From NCBI RefSeq assembly GCF_000003605.2, contig NW_003122415.1:23258-61364 (forward strand): a stretch of 38,107 nucleotides of DNA, given 5' to 3'. How positions within the stretch are numbered: position 1 is the first letter of the stretch; each line of letters opens with the position of its first letter. A program made the translations under genes and the position numbers. This DNA is from Saccoglossus kowalevskii (lineage: Eukaryota; Hemichordata; Enteropneusta; Harrimaniidae). A model generated the notes under the pieces. The model worked only from the letters and a program-made list of their open reading frames with translations. It was not told the DNA's origin and did not search any database. Shown in pieces: positions 10,581 through 22,169 of this stretch.

Positions 10581-10970
10581 CTTGAAAGTTCGGGGGGGAT
10601 ATAAGAGAAGCAATTGAGTATTTAATCTATTGATGTCATCCCTTAATTACATTTGCCCATTTGTATATTTAACTGATTTTGAGTTTTTGTTTACTAGTAT
10701 TATTAGTCCAAATATGTCTGAACTTGGTACAAAAATAACAGATATTCTCGTGCACCTGTGATTGATTTTCGATATGTTTTTCCTTGAATAGTAAATATTT
10801 TTGTACATTTCTTCAGAATACTTTCATAATTTTACCACAGGTACCTTGAGTTAATTCTTTGTTTGCTGATGGCTATTTACAACGTCTAGTTTGTTGTCCA
10901 TTGTAGTAATATCTGCAAAACACATTGCCTGTATTTTCAATGTTTTAATATCAATATTATAATAAATTTA

Positions 10971-10976
10971 AACGGG
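10971..10976 (+). terminator. Candidate poly(A) signal of the methyltransferase-like gene
   Basis: This is the first AATAAA after the TAA of the last exon, about 615 bp downstream. The intervening 3' UTR would contain the short repeat B copy. Other AATAAA strings further on (about 11345 and 11492) are alternatives. Confidence 0.3.
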
Positions 10977-11180
10977 AGAATTAATGCTTGTACTGTATTT
11001 ATGTTCACGCCATCATAAAAGCACCCCAACCCAAATTTGTCACCATGGTCAAAATTGTGTATGGGAGGGATCATAGTATATCAGTGACAACTGATATTCA
11101 TCCTCTTGTTATTGTCATTGTCACCAGCTATCCAGTTTCCTGTTTGAAGCCCTCAGGTCATTGAAGAATCATGTACATAT

Positions 11181-11403
11181 GAACACTGTTGCTGATTGCC
11201 TAACTTTATGCTTGAAGAGTACAATACGCAGTGGACAAGTGAACACCATCACTCACTGCCCAGCTTTGTGCTTGAAGGCTGCAAGGCATGGTGCACAAGT
11301 GAACACCATCACTAACTTACCCACTTTTCTGTTTTAGCTGTCAAAATAAATGATGCCCTGAACGCCATGAAAAGATGGTGCCCAATTGAACACTATGCCT
11401 TGC
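11181..11403 (+). repeat. 60-bp minisatellite with an open frame (3-4 units)
   Basis: GAACAC-type unit starts occur at 11181, 11241, 11301 and 11388. The first two steps are exactly 60 bp and the last is 87 bp because of an insertion. Because 60 is a multiple of three, one frame stays open from ATG 11179 to TAG 11335-11337 (52 residues) and gives a 20-residue repeat of the type VNTITHCPALCLKAARHGAQ. I see no signal or domain. It is probably a non-coding minisatellite, with a small peptide as a less likely alternative. Confidence 0.55.
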
Positions 11404-11848
11404 TTTAAATACTTTATCTGTAGAAATGAGATTAATACTAGCAGATACAATCACAGTATTTTTTCCTTCTAAACATTGAACACTTTTAAAATAAAATATT
11501 AAAATGATTTTTTGGTGCTAAAATTATTTTGTTGTTTTTGTGTTTGTGGTTACTTTGTCAATCACCCCTTTTATCATAGAGAAAAACAATAATAATATGA
11601 ATATGCTTATAGGTTGTACTTTTTTATGCAAAATAATGAGTTACTTAAAAGAAAAGAAAAAGTCAAAATAGATCAGAAGGTGTTATCGTTGCCATACTGT
11701 TAACGGTGTTAGTCATCAAGCGCGGTTTTGTCTCTGTGGTCAAGCTGTTAGTTCGGTTCGCAAGAAAGACACACCTTCGCCATTTCACTTTTCTTCACAG
11801 GATGTCAATGTGCGTAGGACGCAATGCCCAGGGTTCTCACACCACGTA

Positions 11849-12451
11849 TCAGGGGGGAATCCTTTTCTTTCTGGGTTCTCCACACGTGTCAGGGGGAATA
11901 TCGTCCCGTCTCTATATCGCGTCCCCTCGAGGTACGGGGTCGGGAAAGTCACTTAAGCTTTACAGTCAAATAAGACACACACAACGAAATACGTTTCTAT
12001 AAGACACAGCGCCCTGGGGAAAAATTCCCAAGACTATCGTAAGGCTGACCCAAGACTCGCCCAAGACTCTCCAGGACTCGACTTAGACTGCGTCTATGTG
12101 GAGTACTCGCCAAGATCAACTCAAAACTCTTTATTCATTTTCAAAACATTAACCAATTACAAAGCAGTAAAAAGACTCTAAGGCGTAACATTCAAGCATA
12201 CAGCCAATCACACTAAGTACTGAATAGTTATATCTTTTGATTAATCGTTCACTACATTAATAACTACGGATACCAACTGTCAGAATTAATAGTCTGAATA
12301 GCTACGGTTATCTCGTAATTAGTTCCAAATCACTGAGCCAAGTTCCGTCCAAAACCTCAAATAGGCCTAAACGATGACAGACATAACACAGCAATTCACT
12401 CGTAATCAGCTAATTAAGTCGGTCAACAGATACGCAAAAACAAATTCATGA
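11849..12451 (-). mobile_element. Dispersed repeat A, copy 2
   Basis: Collinear with copies 1 and 3 from the TCAGGGGGG edge to AAATTCATGA. It lacks about 32 bp present in the other two just before the TAAGACACAGCG landmark (about 12000). It carries an extra CCCAAGACTCG-type mini-duplication at about 12050-12085. The short hairpin is at about 12014-12029. Minus-strand flanks are A before TC and T after CTGA, the dinucleotide context expected for a Helitron insertion. Confidence 0.7.
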
Positions 12452-13035
12452 TATTGCTGTGATGTTATGCACATGTTTGAAATCAGCAATCACGTACTCA
12501 TATTCGGAATTACCACCCACGACGACAAGATATGCAGTAATATGGGCAGGGTATTGTCCCCGTGCCAGACGGCATCGATGACACCAACTATAAATAGTTA
12601 CACCCACTCATTGGATTAAGTGATTTGTGTTGTCAGTTGATACAATGGTGTATTGTCAAAAGTTATACTTTGGACACAGTAAATGCCATAACAAGGTCAG
12701 TAATCTCCCATTCCTCGTATATTACTGATTTTAATCAACATTTTCTGGCTGAAACCCCAAAAGTTCTATATTTGTAAACAAAATACGTAATAGACAAAAA
12801 TAGAATTGAATGCTTGGGAGATTTATATTGAAAATACATTTCCACAGTTGCAGGTGATTGTTTCTGTTTTGAGAAATGTTATAGTAACAGTTCATTTTAA
12901 ACAAGTAAACAGCACTATGTCGCCAACTTGCACGTCAGTTTTCGTAATTCATGGGACTCAGTGAACCCAAAATGATGTCATAGAACACAGAACCGGCGAT
13001 CCTATCACATAATAATATATAAATTAGAACTTTAT
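12452..13035. other. Non-coding spacer
   Basis: No gene seen. At about 12910-12990 a stretch (GTAATTCATG..GACTCA..CCCAAAATGATGTCA) resembles the end of the tandem-duplicated unit at 583-1095, suggesting a further dispersed, eroded family. Confidence 0.35.
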
Positions 13036-13590
13036 GGTTGGTATTAGAAATAGGGGGGTTGTTTTTACAAAAAGGGTTGGAATCGCAAAAACTGCGGATT
13101 GTTATCACAAATATGGTATGTATTAGTGCTTTAGAAGGCAGTGTCTGTGTCAGAGTTTTTCAAAATAATATAGACACAATCTCACAGCTAACGTATGACT
13201 ACTATACGGTTAGTGCTAGTATGGATAGATCAACTTGTTGCCTGAAGTGTTTCGTGTTACTAGGAGAAATATTGCAAAACCTGGATTACACAGAAACTAT
13301 GGCGTTTACCAAGGACGTATTTGATTCCACAGAGGATTATGGTATGGTAATATAGTTGCCAAAGATGATGAGTATAACTTCACTATTCATACCGGAAACA
13401 AATTTATTGCAATTCTCTATGGAGAGATTTACCTTGTCAAGGAAAGAAAACATTTCTACTGACCTCAGTAGTGGGCAAGAAGAATTGGACCCCTAGACAA
13501 ATTCGTAGGACCTGATGGTTTCATAGGTGATGTAAAAGCTGTACTGAATTCCTCTGTTACTGTGGAATCGGGCAGTAATCAAGTGACATG
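13036..13590 (+). pseudogene. Decayed coding-like fragment, unidentified
   Basis: One frame is open from the window's left side of this fragment to TAG at 13353-13355, with coding-like composition (for example DRSTCCLKCFVLLGEILQN). Beyond the stop, a one-base shift gives another protein-like stretch to about 13458 (for example YNFTIHTGNKFIAILYGEIY), and further shifts carry coding-like sequence on to about 13590 (FVGPDGFIGDVKAVLNSS). The need for several shifts and the lack of splice sites at the breaks point to a dead copy. I do not recognise the family, and chance cannot be excluded. Confidence 0.35.
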
Positions 13591-13939
13591 AGGGATAGTT
13601 GTAAATCACGTGCATACTAAAGTATACAAGTAAAACAATGTAAAAAATAGTAATTCAAACGTACAAAATGCAGAGTTCAAAAGTAGGGTTTCGAAATGGC
13701 AGATTAAACACGCCAGTTGGAAACGTTACTGGGTAGTCACGTTTGACATCTGTCGACTTTTAAAAATGCAAATCGTGCAATTCAGAAATGTAACTGGTTT
13801 AAAACATGAAATGAATAAACAGTTATGCCATTCTTCAACCATCGTCCGAATTGCCCGGTCCCGTGTCTTGGACCTATAGGCCTCTACACGATACCGTGCT
13901 GGATCGCATAAGCTAATTGCGTATCTTAAGCAGTGAGAT

Positions 13940-13976
13940 CTGATTGGGCGCGCCTCAAAACAAGGCGCCCAATCAG
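13940..13976. other. GC-rich hairpin with divergent CCAAT boxes
   Basis: CTGATTGGGCGCGCCT (13940-13955) and AGGCGCCCAATCAG (13963-13976) are reverse complements apart from a two-base bulge, with a loop of about seven bases. Each arm holds a CCAAT core and GGCGC. In this AT-rich region the GC content stands out. It could be a promoter element, a cruciform or the trace of a foldback repeat. Confidence 0.6.
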
Positions 13977-14061
13977 CTTGGACGTACCAAATTATAAAAC
14001 AAAATTCCACTTCCTGTTTGTGTCGATATGAAGACATCCTTCCCACACAAAACTGCGTCAA

Positions 14062-15612
14062 TTGCCTTACCTGATGAGGCTTGAGGGTACTTCAAGTTCT
14101 GCCAAGGTCTGTTTAAATGCTTGGCCGAATGAACTTAGACATTGGCTAGCGAAGAATTTCTTCAACTTGCACGTTTAGAATTATTCCTTGAATAAAGCAC
14201 GGCTACAAAAACTCTTCTTGGATTTAAACAATCATAAAATGAAATAGCTCAAAAGTAAATGACATCATGTTCCTGATAGCAGAATGCCAGATAGAAATTT
14301 GAGTAACCTCTATGTTCGAACCCAATCTTCTTTTTGGCACAGTGAAACTTGGTCAGTGTTATATCTTCAATGTCACGAATTTTTAAAACAATTTATGAGA
14401 ACAGAGGCGTATAAAAGTCCTAGAAGTGATTTTAATTGCATGAAGCAAAGGTCAGTTTAGCTCAAGGCTTGTTTTACACATGATGAGTGTTCCTCGTCAA
14501 ATTCGATAATATAATATATTTTGTCACGGTGAGTAGCAGATTATTTACTGCGAACTGACGTCATATTTATCAGCGTCCGAGGAAGATACAATTGTACAAC
14601 ACCCAGATGTTCAGTGGTCGAAGTCAATAGTGAATTTCGACTGAGACGCAGAATGGTACTAGTAATATGAAGGGATCTTTATTCGGATGGTGACATCAGG
14701 AGGAAAAGCCTAGCCAGAGCATAGAGTACAAAAAGTTGTATCCGGGCGTTGGCCAGAGAGCAAACAAGTGAACCCAGGCCCTATGTTTATTTCCCCCTAT
14801 TTAGTCTTTCTAAAGTAAAATGTCCTTTTATAAGGTAAATCACGTGATACAAATTGATACATCACATGACTCAAAACACCTTTTATGATAGGACATTGAT
14901 TCAATACACCCGAATAAGTTTCCCGAAATACATTGAATACAACAAATACAACAAATACAAGGCGATTTACCACCTCCACATCGTGATGAAATACTTTACA
15001 GGCTGATTTGACACAGGTGATAATGTTTTACGAATTATATTATTACACGTGGTGCTATACACTGTCATACTTGCTAAAAGCGACACGGATATTGTTTTAC
15101 AAACCACGCTTGTTAATAGCAATGTGAAGATACGCTTGATATTGTTTCAATACCAGCGTCACCCGTGGGAATTGTGACAACGCCCATGATGGGTGTCCGT
15201 ACGAGCGATTGAATAATAGAATACATATCTCCCTTAAATCTCGCCCTCTATTGACGAACCTTTCTGTGTCACTGACAGTGATAATCATTCCAAGACAGCC
15301 ATGTAAAACAAACGAAAGCACTACTGGTTGAGGATATGGTGATGCCATTATTAACACCCCTGGTCTATGTCAATAAGACTGGGCAATCCAGACAGTAACA
15401 GCGAATATGTGATAGTTTACATTCATATATAATATATGTCATACAGAAACCGCAACAATTATTACTTGCAGGAATATCGACACTGATTCGACAAGAGCAT
15501 AAATACAAAAAGTGTAAGTGATTGTTTTAGTTTGGAGCACAGCAATTAACACAACATGAATATTTACTCTAATTCGTTCACAGTAAATATAGAAAAGACC
15601 AACAGAATATTC
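14062..15612. other. Long stretch without a recognised feature
   Basis: AT-rich DNA with only short, non-coding-looking frames on both strands. I see no RNA gene or dispersed repeat here. Confidence 0.4.
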
Positions 15613-15645
15613 GTGATTTTTTTTACTTCGAACGACATGAATTCT

Positions 15646-15837
15646 CGCCACGGGGAATATGATCCATCGATTTATTAGTGAATCTGACCTATCGCTATAC
15701 AAATCCTTAGTGAATCCGAACAATTTCTATGGTAATCATAAGTGAATATCATCCACCGATATAAAAATCATAAGTTATTATGATCCATCAATATGAAAAT
15801 CACAGGTTAATTTAATCAATCGTATTTGATTAAAATT
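15646..15837. repeat. 32-bp minisatellite, about six units
   Basis: Units begin at 15678, 15710, 15742, 15774 and 15806, each exactly 32 bp apart, with an incomplete earlier unit from about 15646. The consensus is roughly GTGAATATGATCCATCGATA followed by TAAAAATCATAA. Individual units differ by several substitutions but hardly at all in length. A possible fainter unit lies just left of 15646. The period is not a multiple of three, so coding use is unlikely. Confidence 0.75.
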
Positions 15838-18800
15838 AGCAAATGCAGCTCATATGTTTTGTAATTATCCCTACAATTTTTACCATATGCTTTTTCGCCC
15901 GTGTTTTATTTCAATTACGAAGGTTAATTGCAGACATGTCACAACATTTGTTTGCTAGAAGTCACAGGCTAATAGATCTTTCACGGAAGATACGTGGGAT
16001 GAATGAAATAACATACATTCAATAGTTGAACCCTCTTAGTGACCCATCAATTCATCCGGATATTTCGGTACATCTCACCCCAAGTGTGTACACATATCCA
16101 GTCTCGTTTCATTACAGAAGTATATTAGGGAATCAAAGATCAATTAAGCAAATTTGAGAATTATTCTGTTCACTAGTTGTGATTCGATTGGATCTGTCGA
16201 CCATGATGTATCAGTTGAATAGGATGAATGCATGGAGTCACAGAAAGACACTATCACGGAATTAACCTCATGATATCTTTTTGATCAATAATGCTATTTT
16301 CAATTTTATTTTCAAAACAGCAAGCTGGATTACGTCGATATTTAGTGTACACTGTAATTGTTAACACTCCGTGTGGATAGGATAATTGTATATTCATGGT
16401 GAATATCTTTGTTAATAACGATGTATGTTTTTTTTCAATTTGCATTAATTTGCAGTTTCTGACATAATCCTATTAACATTAACTTATTTCAGAAACATTT
16501 CTTATATAACAAGAACACACTCGTTGGTAATTATATTCAAGTGCAGAACGGTTTGATGATGTAATGAATAACATAGCATAGCAATCTACATTGGGTACAA
16601 TATATTTATGACAGCTATATTAGCGTAAATGGCTGCGCACTAACGCCATTAGTATATAGGAAAAATTGAATATTTAAGAGTGAATGAAATTTGCATTACC
16701 GTCAACATCCATTGTTCGATTGTTTATATTTATAAATATCAATCAAAATTTGTGTTTCCCATCAGCACATTTTTGGGATATGACGAAACAGGTTTACCAT
16801 ATAAATATCTCAGAAATGGCAATTTCCATTGTTTTTTGTCACATTGTTCGTGCGAACGAAAAGTAGTTCGGTGACGATACACTTTCATCGAGATGTTTCG
16901 AGCCACACCATGAAATAAGTTGTAATGGTAGCCAACTACATTAAAGTTGAGACCGATCGATAATATTTGTACATGTATAGTTTCCGTTTTGAGGAGCAAA
17001 CCTCAAAACATGAACAATTTATATTTGTAATTATGGTTTAAAATCACTTGTGTCACATCTGTCCAATTAGGGGATATGTATAACCTAAAAACCGATAAAA
17101 ACTATCTATTTGATCTGTGGTTACATGTACTTCTACATAGCCATGTTTGACATTTCGAGTAGTTCATAGTGACCAAGTTCTTATCACATATTATCATTTT
17201 AATGCGGAGACTTGAACACATCAATAACCTAAATTACTTCAACCATTATATATTGACATGGAAAAAGCTTCGGAATTGATTGTTATCATTCATCTAATAG
17301 CCTTTTAAGTATTCTAGCGCGCCCATAGAGGGCGTGGACCATACTACGAAACAAATAAGCCATTCATTGAGTATACAATCTGATGAAACTGAATTAAGGA
17401 ACGACCTAGGGAAAAGTGCAATTGAATTGCCAAGAAGTATATTCTTCAAGCACGGCACTGATAAACGAATCCAAAAAAAGTTGCACGCGCATTTTGATAC
17501 TTATACATTTTAGTCTATGTTGATAAGAGACACTTTGTTTATACATATAACTTTTCTTGAGTGTGATATTGACCTTTGACCCCGAGTTGGTGATTATATG
17601 TCATCTTTTCATGCTTTCATTATTATCATCATGGGTTGAATCGGCAATACTAATAGCTGTAACTATCCATATTTTTTTCTCCGATTTTTATTTTTAATAA
17701 AACATTTCCTGTGTAATTTATAAAGGCCATCGCCACACTAAAGGCATAGCATATACTCTATATACTGACGTTGTAAATTAAATCACTTGCAAGTGGACAC
17801 ATATGATCGCGGGGTTACTTCCCGTTCTTCAGTTTACAGTGATTACAGTACAAATTTATCGGGCGGGTGAGCGTAATGTCTCATCCATCTCCAGGGGATA
17901 CGCCTCTCTGACAAATTTTACGTGTTTTCCAATAATAGTATCAATCGTGCATTTGTACGGTCCCCATTACGTAACCGTGACTACTCGACTCTTAGTTTTC
18001 ACCTCGCATTTCGCGTGACATTAGCGTTGTATTGGTTCACTTTGTATGCATTTGTAACTAAAACAGTATTTCGGTGAGAATTGATCATCTTCAGGTGGGT
18101 ATATTTAAACAAAAGACGTCAATATTTGCATCTCTGCAATGGTTTCTGTGGTGACATCATATCTTCATATCTTGAAACTATGTCCAGTGACATGCATTGA
18201 CAATTTTTTTTTAAATATTTCAAAAAAGTACACGTTTCATTATATACAATATGCACACATACATGGTAACAAGCTGAGAAGATTAATGGTTTGCGAATAA
18301 TGTAATATATTAAAAATTAAGGCATTTGGTCTGCAATATACTTGTTAAAGATGTGTATTCGTCCGAGATGAAATTGCCTGCAATACACAGTGAAACATGT
18401 TTAGTGAGTGACTTACAATATTCCCTGTGCTTGGTTACGTAGTCCTACTTCCTTACTAACAATCCAGTTGGAACACGCGTTAAGAGTTCAACAAACGACA
18501 TGGCGGCTTTACAAAAAAACTGAAATTAACAGTGTTTTTGCTTAATATCAGGTTACTGAAATACGACTCTCTTCTCCACTGCAGATTCGTGTACAGATGA
18601 CTTCCAAAGGCGTATCAAGACTTCGTCAATGAACAAATGACTAGAATGATTACTCGCTTTTAGGTAAAGACTGTCATGTTTTCAGGCTATTATATTGTTA
18701 CTTTAAATCTAATCACCGTAGAGTAGATGAGATGAATATCAAACTAGAACCGCACCAAACTATCAAACGCGTGTTCATTCACTAAAATAATACACTTTAT

Positions 18801-20186
18801 ATAATATAAATGTCATTCCACATCACATTATTCCCGTGAAACCGATGGCAATCTTCCCATGCATAAAAAATATCACACAGGAAGCAAATTGTAGTGAAAA
18901 TTTAAATTACAATTAGATCTGTTTTATGAACTGGGGACATATAACTTATAACATATATGTAAAATGAGCAGCCACATTAGTATTTTTTAGCATACAACAT
19001 AAATATTGCATTGGATTTCAGGCACAGATTTTTATCATAATAGACAGAAGATAGACATTCACACGGAGACACATGGTAAAGCGGGGATTTAATGTCCACA
19101 GTGGATCCTCATCAAATGAGCTTTGCAAGGTCACATCCTTGTCGGATAATCAAAATGTCAATTTTGTCAAAATCTGAATATTTATCATCTGTAGATATTA
19201 TGTGTATGTAGTTATTTTTTTAAGTATTTTCATTTTAGTCCTAAATGTTTGTGTTTTATCATAACATACGATATCAATACATTTTCTCAAATCAGAGTCT
19301 TTTTACATCACACAGTGTAGGAAGTATGTATAATGTATGTAACAGATGATTGAATTATATTGAATTAATTAATTAATTAATTAATTAATAGTTTTATGTT
19401 TAACATATTTAATTTTACTGCGAAGTACCTTATACTCGATGTCGAGCAAATAACGTTAGTACCTTCCATGATATAAAGTAGAATAATATTTACCCAATCA
19501 ATGTCGAAATTCATAATCCGTCCATCAACAAAAACACAACTAACAAAAACAATTGACCACAACAAGTATATTACAGTAAATGATCGAGTAAAAGGAAGAT
19601 GTGTGGATCTCAAGACAGCCATGGATAGATGTCATGTAAATGAGCACATCCTACTCCATGCATTTACATACATATAAAACTGATTATTTATGTAACTTGT
19701 TATCATATTTGTTTTCTACATTCGACATAAACACATTAACGCCTTTGAACACTTTCTCTAAAGACACCTTGATATACTCGTTTTTTTCAAAGTGAATAGT
19801 TATAGAAAAAAACTCAATTAAAGTTGGGAAGAGAAGGTTGAAAAGAGTGATATTATTGTATATTCCCGTCATTACGGTAGTATCATGTAGTGAAATAATA
19901 ATTTCATTACACTATGTAATAATATTCTCAGTTAGTTAGTTTGTATTTATTAAAGTGTCATGTTTGATCATTTGTAGTCAGCAACCCCAAGACACAGTAT
20001 AAATATAACGAAGTATGAGAATGGTCAGGGGTCGGTGTCAACAAGAGTGGATCATTCGGTTTTAGGTAATCGTAAATGGGGATCACTTTTCAAGAACATT
20101 TAGCAACGCTTACCCTCCAACACGCTATCACCCATGTATACTGTTTTACGTTAACCGAGCAATAATATGTAAGTAGCTTTTACCAA
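15838..20186. other. Long gene-poor stretch
   Basis: No supported gene. Short open frames are typical of AT-rich chance. Small items seen are an ATGGCGGCT at about 18500 with no usable frame behind it (stop after seven codons), and the TTAA microsatellite listed separately. Confidence 0.4.
19363..19389. repeat. (AATT)n microsatellite
   Basis: Uninterrupted AATT/TTAA tetranucleotide run of about 27 bp. Confidence 0.9.
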
Positions 20187-20501
20187 ATGTTAGATATTTT
20201 TTGTGAACTCACACCCATTTACCACCAAACCAGAGTCAATAACTTTACCGACAGACCTGGTACGGCGAAGTATGATATTACAGGAAGTGAAATTATTGTT
20301 AGTGATAGGCTTGATCCCAATATGGAGCAATTGCCTCCTCGCTCATCACTCTTCATTATTTCTGGTTGATAATAGCAGAAGATCGACCATCGACTTAATC
20401 CGACGGAATCAGTACATTCTGACAGACATGTTCAAAATGGGAACGGCGCTGTGTATGGAAAGGTCATTACGTTGTATATTAATACTTTTTACACTATTGG
20501 C

Positions 20502-21191
20502 TCACTGATCAGGTGGAATACTAGGATCAAGTGCACAGCCAGGAGAAGAGGCTGCTTCAAATAGATGAACAGTAATTCGATACTGTATCGGATCTTGGTC
20601 GGACGAACACCACCAAAGATCATTTTTGCTTAGTTCAACTTGCTTGAATTGCATTGCTTCTATTTCACAAGACTCAGACGACTCAGATCCTTGGAGCAAG
20701 TACTGTTTCTTTAAAGTCGGATCTGCAATCCAGTACTACTCGAATTCACTTCAGCTTTTTTTATTTGACTTTCTGGAAGCGTATGGATCATTTTATGTTG
20801 TTTGACAGCTTGACCTTTTCAATCATTGGAAGTGTCCATTATCTCGTTTATAGATTCCATGACTAACACATGTAAGGATAATTTTGTCTTCAACAGACAC
20901 CTTTACGTCTGATTGTCTCTCATTAAAGTCATGTTCAAACATCTTAATTGCTTGTAATTGAGACTCGAAGGTGACATATTCGTTCTTCTGTGTATACAAG
21001 TCCACAATTTTGAATAACCTCCATTAAAGATAAGTTTTTATTTCATCTGGATCATCATCATTTCCTGACACGTGCAATCAAGAGACCAATGTCAACATCA
21101 GACTTGTATGGGTGTAACTTCTCAGTCACCTGCTGTAGGTGCGGCTATAGCTTAACTGTTTTAGCTCCTTAAGTTGCTGGCTGGTAGACAT
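20502..21191 (-). pseudogene. Decayed coding-like fragment on the minus strand, unidentified
   Basis: Reading leftwards from an ATG at 21191-21189 (MSTSQQLKELKQ), protein-like pieces follow in changing frames. They include VTEKLHPYKSDVDIGLLIAR at about 21120, a clean open piece at 21005-20823 (NEYVTFESQLQAIKMFEHDF) and another at 20699-20502 (EIEAMQFKQVELSKNDLWW). The joins need about three frameshifts and there are stops between. Composition is charged and non-repetitive, unlike the surrounding AT-rich frames. It ends about 350 bp before repeat A copy 3. I cannot assign a family. Confidence 0.35.
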
Positions 21192-21543
21192 TATAGTACT
21201 TAAAGTGATTTTAATTAGCAGTGAAAGCAAATAGGCTAGTCTCACGATCCCCCCTACCAGCCCCCAAACCGAAATAAAACACACAACAAAATTTTAAAAC
21301 TACGTGATGACACTACCAGTTGATATTTATGGAGATGATTAAAAATGACAGTAAGCGGGTTCAGTGTGTGAAAAAACAATACTTGACAATCACCCGTGAC
21401 ACGACGTGGCGGAGAGTACTGAGACAACCCAACGTAGCTAACTGGAATCGTGGTGTTTATAGCACAATGTCAGCAGATTGTGTGTGGAGAACAAAAAACA
21501 AACACTTTGTACCTAAAGTAGTAGTTGTAACTCCGGTGTATTA

Positions 21544-22169
21544 TCAGGGGGAAATCCTTTTCTCTCTGGGTTCTCTACACGTGTCAGGGGGGAAACTCGT
21601 CTCGTCTCTATATCTCGTCCCCTTGAGGTACGGGATCGGGAAAGTCACTTATACTTTACAGTCAAATAAGACACACACAACGAAATACGTTTCAGCTCTC
21701 GTCTTAGTCGGTCAATCGAGCATTCTATAAGACACAGCGCCCTGGGGAAATATCCCCAAGACTCTCTTAGACTGCGTCAACACTCGCCCCAAGGCTCTCC
21801 AGGACTGCTCTAGACTGCGTCTATCGTGCTGTGCTCCCCAAGACCAACTCAAACTCTCTTTATTCATTTTCAAAACTCTAACCAATTACAAAACAGTAAA
21901 AAGACTCTAGGGCGTAACCTTCAATCATAAAGCCAATCACACTAAGTACTGAATACGTCATATCTTTTGATTAATCGTTCACTACATTAATAACTATGGA
22001 TACCAACTGTCAGAATCGCGACGGATATCTCGTAATTAGTTCCAAATCACTGAGCCAAGTTCCGTCCAAAACTTCAAATAGGCCTAAACGATGACAGACA
22101 TAACACAGCAATTCAGCTAATAATCAGCAAATTAAGTCGGTCAACAGATACGCGAAAACAAATTCATGA
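21544..22169 (-). mobile_element. Dispersed repeat A, copy 3
   Basis: Collinear with copies 1 and 2. It retains the about 32-bp segment missing from copy 2, and it has an extra CTCGCCCCAAGGCTCTCC stretch at about 21780-21830. A short segment around 22014 is missing relative to the others (the TAATAGTCTGAATAGCTACG region is shortened). The hairpin at about 21744-21759 is perfect over six base pairs. It starts with TCAGGGGG and ends at AAATTCATGA. It sits between two decayed minus-strand coding fragments. Confidence 0.7.

Noticed and set aside
1262-12451. Copies 1 and 2 of repeat A as the two LTRs of a 10-kb retroelement
   Set aside because: No TG..CA ends, primer-binding site or polypurine tract seen, no gag/pol between them, and a third copy breaks the simple pair.
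13726-14061. 111-codon minus-strand open frame
   Set aside because: It spans the GC-rich hairpin at 13940-13976, which removes stops locally; no protein-like features outside that.
15646-15837. CRISPR-like array because of the 32-bp period
   Set aside because: There are no spacers: the whole unit is repeated, and the setting is a eukaryotic genome.
18498-18530. ATGGCGGCT as a gene start on the plus strand
   Set aside because: The frame reaches TGA after seven codons and no splice donor occurs within it.
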